Below, piece after piece: positions 33,131-39,804 of a DNA stretch of 39,804 nt. A program made the position numbers and the translations under genes. Within the stretch, counting starts at the first letter, position 1. Each line of letters opens with the position of its first letter. The notes beneath the pieces were generated by a model. The model worked only from the letters and a program-made list of their open reading frames with translations. It was not told where the DNA came from and searched no databases. The stretch comes from Candidatus Parcubacteria bacterium (GTDB lineage: Bacteria > Patescibacteriota > Minisyncoccia > Minisyncoccales > JAGMDC01): assembly GCA_023128895.1 (NCBI GenBank), contig JAGMDC010000010.1, forward strand, positions 1 to 39,804. Reading direction: 5' to 3'.

Positions 33131-35007
33131 TGAAAAAATCAAAAGGGTTCACGCTTATTGAAGTTATTGTCGGCTCGGCGTTGTGTTTGCTGGTGTTTTT
33201 GGGAATTTTTGGCTGTTACCAATTGGGTTTAAAAGTACTTGGCCAGTCCAAAGCCAGAATTATCGCGAGCGCGATTGCAACGGAAAAAATAGAAAAATTT
33301 AGGTCTTTGCCGTATCACCATGTAGGGATTTATGAGTGCAAGGATGGGTTTCCAGAATGCGACCCTGAAATAGAAGAACAAATTATTCCTGGATACCCGT
33401 CTGGTTTGATAAAAAAATTAGAACAATTATTGCGCAATAATATAGAATTTTCAGTGGACAGTGTTGTTGAATACGGGATTAACTGCTGGGACGGAGTCGG
33501 AGCCGCGGGATTGGAATGCCCGTCTGGGGCGGATGATTTTTGCCCTGAAATTCCCTGCCCGGAGGACGAATGCCCCAATGATTACAAAAAAATCAGGATA
33601 GAAGTTTCCTGGTCAGGCAGGTTCGGCGGCAAAGTGGTTTTGGACAGTTTGGCGAGTCCGGCTTTGAGCGAGCAGGAATGCCAGGAAAAAGGAGGGTTTT
33701 TGATTATATCAACTTATGACGCTTTTGGAGAAGAAATAATTGGTTTTCCGGAGATTAAAGTTGAGAACACGGAAACCAGCGAAATAAAGACATCTGCGCC
33801 GGAAAACGGCAGACAGGTTTTTGTTTTAGCCCCGGGGTCCGCGCTTTATAAATTATTAATTTCAAAATCAGGATATACCCAGGAGCAAACATTTAAGAGC
33901 GGGGACGCTTATCAGGGCAGGGTTATCGCAAATACCCAATATCCTTATGGCAATCCCAATATATCAGAAGGCATAATAGAGGAAAGAACTTATTATATTG
34001 ATGAGCAGAGCGTTTTCAATATTCAGACATTGTCGCCTGAAAGCGCGGACAGATTTGTTGATACTTTTACGGATGAAACAAAAATTTCAGAAAAAAATAA
34101 TATACAAATTTCAGAAGGCCAGGCAAAACTCGCGAAAGTTGATGGCGAGGAGTATTACCATAGTTCAGGGTATTTGATTTCAGAAGAAATTTTTTCTGAT
34201 ATTTTGGTTGCCTGGAACAATTTTTATTTTTCACATAGCGAACCGAAAAATACAGACATTATCTATCAAATTTTATTTTACGATTCTGTCACGGAAATTT
34301 GGGATGTTGTCCCAGGGTTTGGAGCAATTACTGAATCACCTATGAATTTGTCCAGTCTGGATATTGAGACATACCCGCGGTTAAAAATAAGAGGGGATTT
34401 TACCACATCCGATACTAATTTTTCCCCGACTTTAGAGGATTGGCAGATTACTTGGACAACTTCTCAGCCAATTCCTGTTGGCAATGTTGATTTTTCGCTT
34501 TTATTGGGAACGGATTTAGACGATGTGCCTAAGATTATCGGAACTGATGGCGACGGCGTCCCGATTTATAAATATGAACACAGCCATTTTACAAACGATG
34601 TAGGAATTTTGGACCTGGAAGAGATGGAGTTTGGCAAATATGTTTTTTCTGATTTTTCGGTCGGGGGCTCTGTTATTGATTTGCGGGAAGATCTTTCGCC
34701 CCAGCCAGTTATTTTAGAACCGAGAATATCACAGACAGTAGAACTCTATTTGGAAGCAATGAATAATTTATTGGTTTATGTCGGGGACAAAAATTCCGGC
34801 GAGCCAATATTTTCCGCTCAAGTCAGGTTATCTAACAGCGATTTGGAGTATGACAAGACCCAGCTCACAGACATTGACGGCAAGACATTGTTTATTCCTT
34901 TGGAATCTCAAACATATAATTTAGAGGTGAGTTCAAACGGGTATGCAACCTCAACTGACAGTGTCGCAATATCCGGCTCTAAGGAAAAAATTATTGAAAT
35001 GGAATAA
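33127..35007 (+). CDS. Prepilin-type protein with carboxypeptidase-regulatory-like repeats (minor pilin)
   Basis: 'KSKGFTLIEVIVGSALCLLVFLGIFGCYQ' prepilin motif; 626 aa with Ig/Cna-B-like repeats ('NLLVYVGDKNSGEPIFSAQVRLSNSD'). Confidence 0.75.
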   Translation: MMKKSKGFTLIEVIVGSALCLLVFLGIFGCYQLGLKVLGQSKARIIASAIATEKIEKFRSLPYHHVGIYECKDGFPECDPEIEEQIIPGYPSGLIKKLEQLLRNNIEFSVDSVVEYGINCWDGVGAAGLECPSGADDFCPEIPCPEDECPNDYKKIRIEVSWSGRFGGKVVLDSLASPALSEQECQEKGGFLIISTYDAFGEEIIGFPEIKVENTETSEIKTSAPENGRQVFVLAPGSALYKLLISKSGYTQEQTFKSGDAYQGRVIANTQYPYGNPNISEGIIEERTYYIDEQSVFNIQTLSPESADRFVDTFTDETKISEKNNIQISEGQAKLAKVDGEEYYHSSGYLISEEIFSDILVAWNNFYFSHSEPKNTDIIYQILFYDSVTEIWDVVPGFGAITESPMNLSSLDIETYPRLKIRGDFTTSDTNFSPTLEDWQITWTTSQPIPVGNVDFSLLLGTDLDDVPKIIGTDGDGVPIYKYEHSHFTNDVGILDLEEMEFGKYVFSDFSVGGSVIDLREDLSPQPVILEPRISQTVELYLEAMNNLLVYVGDKNSGEPIFSAQVRLSNSDLEYDKTQLTDIDGKTLFIPLESQTYNLEVSSNGYATSTDSVAISGSKEKIIEME

Positions 35008-35024
35008 TTCTATGGTTTTTATAT

Positions 35025-35636
35025 ATGAAAGCATTTTCTCTTATTGAAACATTGGTTATTATTTTTGTGTTTTCTATTGTGATGCTGCTTACAGCAAGTT
35101 TTATTATAATGGGTTATAAGACCCAGAGTTATACATATCAGCAGTCCATTGCCATAAACGAAGCGCGCAAAGGAGTTGAACTAATGGTCAAGGAAATCAG
35201 GGAAGCGCAGACAGGGGAAAACGGCGCGCACATCATTGAAGACGCGCAGGAAAAAGAATTTGTTTTTTATTCAGACGTTGATAATGATAACAGGGTTGAA
35301 AAAATCAGATATTTTATTGACGACATCAATAATGAATTCAAGAAACAGATTTTTGAGCCGAACAACTGGACTTTTTATGATTTGGAAAACGCGGACCCAA
35401 GCGGGATTTTCTATCCCGCAGAACCTTCAAAAGAAATCGTGATTTCGCAGTATTTGGTTGACGAGCCGCCATCGGTTTTTACATATTTTAACCAAAATGG
35501 AGAGGAACTCACAGACCTTCCAGCTATTAAAAAATACACAAAAACAATCAAGGTTTGTCTGGTTATTAATATTAATCCGAACCGCAAGCCTGACGCTTTT
35601 GAACTATCATCTGAAGCGAGTTTGAGAAATTTATGA
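35025..35636 (+). CDS. Prepilin-type protein (minor pilin)
   Basis: 'MKAFSLIETLVIIFVFSIVMLLTASFIIMGYKTQSYTYQQSIAINEARKG'. Confidence 0.75.
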   Translation: MKAFSLIETLVIIFVFSIVMLLTASFIIMGYKTQSYTYQQSIAINEARKGVELMVKEIREAQTGENGAHIIEDAQEKEFVFYSDVDNDNRVEKIRYFIDDINNEFKKQIFEPNNWTFYDLENADPSGIFYPAEPSKEIVISQYLVDEPPSVFTYFNQNGEELTDLPAIKKYTKTIKVCLVININPNRKPDAFELSSEASLRNL

Positions 35637-37162
35637 ATCAACGCGGCGCAATTATCACATTGGTTCTTGTTTTTGGCGCTATATTTCTTATGTTAATAGG
35701 AGGGCTTTTTGGTTTTATTATGCTTCAACATAAGGCCTCTCTTCAAAAAGCCGCGTCCAGCGAAGCTTTGAACATTGCCGAGGCCGGCGCGGATTATTTT
35801 CGTTGGAAACTTCCGGATTCCATAAACGACATCACTGACGCGGATGTTCAGGACCAGCAGGATTGGTGTAACAACGCCGAAACAGAGGAGGTTTGCGGTT
35901 CTTTGGAATGGTGCGGGCCGTATGCGCATCAGTATTTCAGTTCCAATGGAGAGCAAGCAGGTGAATTTACTTTATGCGTCAAATCAAACAAAATTTGCAA
36001 CAAGATTTTAGGAATACAAATCAAGTCAATCGGCTCTGCTGCAGCATTTCCAGACATTAAAAGAGGAGTTCAGGTAAAACTCGCCTCAACTTCTATTGCT
36101 GAATACGCTTATTTATTAAATGATTATGTTTGGGTCGGCGAAGACAGGCAAATTTTTGGAAAATATAAATCCAATCAGGGAATAAAGATGGACGGGACTA
36201 ATAATTCTTTGGTTGAATCAGCCGTGGAAGGAGGGTCTTGGCTCTGCGATAAAAGTTATGGGTGCAGTCCAAGCGATTGTCCGGAGTACTGCGAACAAGA
36301 GACATCCGCTTGCCGATGTCCAGGCGTGGCTGGTGCTGGAGGTCCCAAGGATTTATGGCACCCAAACGAATTAGGCGATGAAAATTTACCAAGCACTTTC
36401 CCTTTTAGCGGGATTAGCGCGGAACTTAATGAGATAGAAGCCCTGGCAAAATCGCAAGGCATATATTATCCTCCTTCTGTTAATAATGATCCAGCAGGTA
36501 AAGGTTATCATTTGATATTAAACGCTAACGGAACTTTTGATATTAAAATTATCACAGGGCTGAACCGTATTGACTGTTATAGTATGGAAAATGGATGGAA
36601 TGAAGTTTGCGATGAGGAAATTACGAGTTATAGCTCCAGTTGGCAGGAATCTGGCACGCTTCTTCCTCCTGACTGCGGCCTTATATTCATTGAAGATAAT
36701 TTATGGATTGAAGGCACTTTGCGAGGCAAAGCCACAATTGCCGCTGCTGGAATTTCTGACACCAGCGTTATAATCAACGGAAATATAGAATACGCAACTG
36801 ACCCGCCCGACGGTTCTGATTCTTTGGCAGTGATTACCAAGAAAAATATTTTAATCCCTTTGTATTCGCCAAATGAGATGAAAATTTGCGGCGTGTTTGT
36901 GGCGCAGAACGGGCATTTTGGCAGGCATCATTATCATAGTGGATGGCATAAGCCCTGGCATAAAAGAGATAAACTATTTATTTATGGCTCTATCGTGAGT
37001 AACGGCAGAGTAGGAACTAAATGGTTCAGTGGCGGGCATTGGGTTTCCGGGTATAATGAGCGAAGGAATTTTTTTGACAGCAGGTTAGCCAAAGATCCTC
37101 CTCCGCTTCTGCCGTCTGTCTCTCCGGCTCTAGAGTTTATTTCCTGGGAAGAAACCCGATAA
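35633..37162 (+). CDS. PilX-like pilus-associated protein
   Basis: 'RGAIITLVLVFGAIFLMLIGGLFGFIMLQHKASLQKAASSEALNIAEAGADYFRWKL'; position in pilus cluster. Confidence 0.6.
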   Translation: MNQRGAIITLVLVFGAIFLMLIGGLFGFIMLQHKASLQKAASSEALNIAEAGADYFRWKLPDSINDITDADVQDQQDWCNNAETEEVCGSLEWCGPYAHQYFSSNGEQAGEFTLCVKSNKICNKILGIQIKSIGSAAAFPDIKRGVQVKLASTSIAEYAYLLNDYVWVGEDRQIFGKYKSNQGIKMDGTNNSLVESAVEGGSWLCDKSYGCSPSDCPEYCEQETSACRCPGVAGAGGPKDLWHPNELGDENLPSTFPFSGISAELNEIEALAKSQGIYYPPSVNNDPAGKGYHLILNANGTFDIKIITGLNRIDCYSMENGWNEVCDEEITSYSSSWQESGTLLPPDCGLIFIEDNLWIEGTLRGKATIAAAGISDTSVIINGNIEYATDPPDGSDSLAVITKKNILIPLYSPNEMKICGVFVAQNGHFGRHHYHSGWHKPWHKRDKLFIYGSIVSNGRVGTKWFSGGHWVSGYNERRNFFDSRLAKDPPPLLPSVSPALEFISWEETR

Positions 37163-37170
37163 AAATTTTC

Positions 37171-37187
37171 AATCCGCCAGTTGGCGG
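37171..37187. repeat. Short hairpin between the pilX-like gene and pilM
   Basis: TCCGCCA-GT-TGGCGGA. Confidence 0.6.
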
Positions 37188-37207
37188 ACAATTTTCAAAT
37201 TTTCTGT

Positions 37208-37234
37208 TATAATGAACATGAAACCGCGGTTTCA
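37208..37234 (+). promoter_or_regulatory. Putative pilM-operon promoter -10 with a perfect 16-bp palindrome at the predicted start site
   Basis: TATAAT at 37208-37213; TGAAACCGCGGTTTCA at 37219-37234; pilM ATG at 37240. Confidence 0.55.
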
Positions 37235-37239
37235 ATAAC

Positions 37240-38334
37240 ATGTTTGAATTGTTAAACTTAAAACCAGACGCGTTTGGCATTGATATTTCTGATTTGTCCA
37301 TCAAAATTATAAAACTCAAAAAGACGAGCCAAGATTTTGAATTAGTTTCTTATGGCGAAACAATAATGAAGCCGGGCGTGATTGAAAAAGGTGAAATTAA
37401 AAACGAAAAAGAATTAAGCAGAGTGATTAAGAACGCGTTAGGTAATGTTAAAGGAAAAAAATTAAAGACATATTTTGCCGGGCTTTCTTTGCCAGAAGAA
37501 AAATCATTCTTAAAAGTGATAAAGATGCCGAAAATGGGATTAGAAGACCTTCAAGAAGCGGTTTATTTTGAAGCGGAGAACCATATACCTTTGGCCATAG
37601 AAGATGTTTATTTTGATTTTGAAATTATTTCGCCGCGCGCAGCGGTTCAGAAAAATTATCTGGAGGTTTTATTGACCGCTCTGCCGAAAAAAACAGTGGA
37701 TAGCTATATCTATTGCTTAAAAAAAGCGGGCATTAGGCCATTGCAAATAGAAGTGGAGTCATTGTCGCTTGCAAGAGCGTTAATTAAAAATAAACAAAAT
37801 TCTAAATCTGTTCTTTTAATTGATTTGGACGCGAATAAAACAAGCTTTATGTTTTTTTCAAATAACGCCATAAGATTTACTTGTTTTTCTTCTGTTTGCT
37901 CCCAAACATTTACTCAGGCAATTGTACGGTTTCTAAAAGTTGAACCAGAAAAAGCGGAAGAATTAAAACAACAATATGGATTCCAAGGTTATAAAAAATA
38001 TAATTCCCCCAAGAACAATAAAAAGAAAAAAACAAAAGAAAATGCTTTGCGCGAGCAACAGGTTTTTGAAGCGTTAATTCCAAGTGTTACTGATTTAATA
38101 GAACAAGTGAAAAAATACATGGATTTTTATAATACTTACGATACAATAGATAAAATTTTACTTTCCGGCGACGGCGCTTGTTTAAAAGAAATTGACAGTT
38201 TTTTTAGTTCAGAATTGGATATGCCAGTGGAGCTCGGCGATCCATGGGTTAATATATCTGAAAAATTTTTATTATCTAAATGCAAATCCTATAAATACAG
38301 CATTGCAATCGGCCTCGCCCTTGGTGTCTGTTGA
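37240..38334 (+). CDS. pilM: Type IV pilus assembly ATPase-like PilM
   Basis: 'FGIDISDLSIKIIKLKK', 'LPEEKSFLKVIKMPKMGLEDLQEAVYFEAENHIPLAIEDVYFDFEII', 'VLLIDLDANKTSFMFF'. Confidence 0.92.
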   Translation: MFELLNLKPDAFGIDISDLSIKIIKLKKTSQDFELVSYGETIMKPGVIEKGEIKNEKELSRVIKNALGNVKGKKLKTYFAGLSLPEEKSFLKVIKMPKMGLEDLQEAVYFEAENHIPLAIEDVYFDFEIISPRAAVQKNYLEVLLTALPKKTVDSYIYCLKKAGIRPLQIEVESLSLARALIKNKQNSKSVLLIDLDANKTSFMFFSNNAIRFTCFSSVCSQTFTQAIVRFLKVEPEKAEELKQQYGFQGYKKYNSPKNNKKKKTKENALREQQVFEALIPSVTDLIEQVKKYMDFYNTYDTIDKILLSGDGACLKEIDSFFSSELDMPVELGDPWVNISEKFLLSKCKSYKYSIAIGLALGVC

Positions 38335-38337
38335 TAT

Positions 38338-38874
38338 ATGCTTAATCTTCTTCCACAATCAGAAAAAAAGTTTCTTGAGCGGGAAAAATGTTATAAAACC
38401 TTGCTGATTTTGGGATTGGCTGTGTTATGCGCTTTGGTTTGTCTTAATTTAATTTTATTGTCAATAAAAATTTATATTTCAGCCCAGACAGAAGTAGAAA
38501 ACATTATTTTTCAGCAAACTGAAAAGCAAATTCAGAATTCTCGAACGCGAGGCATAGAAGACGCAATAAGAACAACCAACAAAGATATGGCAGATATGCA
38601 TTCTTTTTATAAAAATAAAACTGATATGTCCGAACTTTTAGAAAAACTTTCAGAAATTCTGCCGCAAGGAATTTATTTGACTTATTTTTCTTTTAGCGCG
38701 GAAAAAGAGTCAGAACGCGAAATTTCTATTTCTGGATTTTCTCCTTCGCGCGAAAAATTATTTGAATTAAAACAGATATTGGAATCCGAAACAGAGTTTC
38801 AAGAGGTTTATTTTCCCTCTTCCAATTGGGTAAAGCCCTACGATATAGATTTTTCATTAAAATTCCATCTATAA
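38338..38874 (+). CDS. pilN: PilN-like protein
   Basis: 'MLNLLPQSEKKFLEREKCYKTLLILGLAVLCALV...'; 'LLEKLSEILPQGIYLTYFSFS'; directly after pilM. Confidence 0.75.
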   Translation: MLNLLPQSEKKFLEREKCYKTLLILGLAVLCALVCLNLILLSIKIYISAQTEVENIIFQQTEKQIQNSRTRGIEDAIRTTNKDMADMHSFYKNKTDMSELLEKLSEILPQGIYLTYFSFSAEKESEREISISGFSPSREKLFELKQILESETEFQEVYFPSSNWVKPYDIDFSLKFHL

Positions 38875-38889
38875 TTAAGAATTAATATA

Positions 38890-39405
38890 ATGAGAGTCCT
38901 ATTATTACCATTAGTCATTATTTTATTAGGAATTTTTTCCGCGCTTTTGATATCTTCTTTTTTGTTTACCGGGATTCAAGATAATTCCCAAGATTTTATT
39001 TTTCAGAGAAAAGCGCTTGCCCAAATTGAAGCAAATTTTGAGAACCAGAAGAATTTGCAGAAAATTTATCAAAATTTTGAATCAGATTTGGAAAAAATTG
39101 AAACGCTTTTTGTGAAAAAAGACGCGCCAATAGAATTTATTGAATTTTTGGAACAAAAAGCCCGGCGTTGCTCTCTTTCAATTGAAATTTCCTCTTTATT
39201 TACTAAAGAACAGGAAGATAAATGGGAATATTTGAGTTTGCAAATGGATTTAGAGGGCGAGCCCCAGCAATTTCTAAAATTTTTAAACCAAATAGAAAAC
39301 AGTTTGTATTTTATAGAGATTGAAAAATTGAATTTGAAAAAAACCGGCAAAGGACCGCGAGAAGCGATAGACGCTTTTTTAATAATCAAAGTTCCGGTTA
39401 AGTAA
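38890..39405 (+). CDS. pilO: PilO-like protein
   Basis: N-terminal TM, coiled coil, 'PIEFIEFLEQKARRCSLSIEISSL...LQMDLEGEPQQFLKFLNQIENSLYFIEIEKLNL'. Confidence 0.7.
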   Translation: MRVLLLPLVIILLGIFSALLISSFLFTGIQDNSQDFIFQRKALAQIEANFENQKNLQKIYQNFESDLEKIETLFVKKDAPIEFIEFLEQKARRCSLSIEISSLFTKEQEDKWEYLSLQMDLEGEPQQFLKFLNQIENSLYFIEIEKLNLKKTGKGPREAIDAFLIIKVPVK

Positions 39406-39408
39406 ATT

Positions 39409-39747
39409 ATGGAATATAAACATATTTTAAAAATACAAAAAATTAAAACTCTGGCTTTCTATCTGGCAGAGCATTGTTTTGGTTTTTTTCTTGTTTTAAC
39501 ATTGTTTGCGCTCATTTATAACGGATTTGTATTTTACAAATACAGCATTGTAGCGGAAAAACAGCAAATACAGGATTTGGGCGTTGTTCTTAAATTTCAG
39601 GAAAATATTTATCAGGATATTTTAGAGATATGGAGCGAGCAGGAGCGAAAATTTGAAGAGTCGGAAAATAAGGAATATCCATCGTTGTTTCAAAAAGAGC
39701 AAGAGCAAGAGCAAAACCAGGAGAAGGAGATTGAATCTGTTGACTGA
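39409..39747 (+). CDS. Small membrane protein at end of pilMNO operon, unknown function
   Basis: 112 aa, one TM segment, Glu/Gln-rich tail; 3 nt after the pilO stop. Confidence 0.6.
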   Translation: MEYKHILKIQKIKTLAFYLAEHCFGFFLVLTLFALIYNGFVFYKYSIVAEKQQIQDLGVVLKFQENIYQDILEIWSEQERKFEESENKEYPSLFQKEQEQEQNQEKEIESVD

Positions 39748-39785
39748 TTCTGTTTTAATGTTATTATGATAAAGCAGAAATGTAT

Positions 39786-39804
39786 GGAGAGGTGGCTGAG
39801 TGGT
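39786..39804 (+). tRNA. 5' end of a class II tRNA, probably tRNA-Ser (truncated by window end)
   Basis: GGAGAGGTGGCTGAGTGGT matches the acceptor/D-arm start of bacterial tRNA-Ser; rest is outside the window. Confidence 0.65.

Noticed and set aside
1-39804. Alternative genetic code (UGA recoding as in some CPR groups)
   Set aside because: TGA terminates several well-defined genes at the expected C-terminus (for example rmuC, tatD, rny), so the standard bacterial code fits.

Overview
Gene-dense, AT-rich bacterial chromosome segment. Gene content and protein style suggest Candidate Phyla Radiation / Patescibacteria (Parcubacteria-like); this is an inference from content, not a phylogeny. TGA acts as a normal stop. 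Recognisable genes: metG, tatD-like, rny, rmuC, rplU, dnaB, lepB, hisS, a HIT protein, rpsU, ybeY, ftsA, a short ftsZ, trxA plus an FTR-catalytic-like gene, a PP-loop/ThiI-like enzyme, MFS, PAP2, a lamin-tail-domain protein, ruvB, pilB, tsaE, a membrane-anchored HTH protein, a PD-(D/E)XK-like nuclease, a stand-alone 5'-3' exonuclease, a histidine kinase/response regulator pair, holA, rpsT, ruvA, a type IV pilus cluster (pilC, pseudopilins, pilM/N/O) and the start of a tRNA-Ser. There are no mobile elements with recognisable transposases, no CRISPR and no prophage. The most interesting material is non-coding or sub-genic: (i) short palindromes and 7-bp tandem repeats that sit in frame inside otherwise conserved housekeeping genes, including the same heptamer-derived peptide in the same reading frame in tatD and tsaE; (ii) a composite intergenic repeat at three loci whose hairpin stem is kept while its loop varies; (iii) a promoter-hairpin-terminator unit between pilB and ruvB that looks like an unannotated small RNA; (iv) a ~165-nt nested three-way-junction inverted repeat between trxA and the FTR-like gene; (v) two pilin-LamG paralogs sharing a 56-bp identical tract and conserved ends around a divergent middle.
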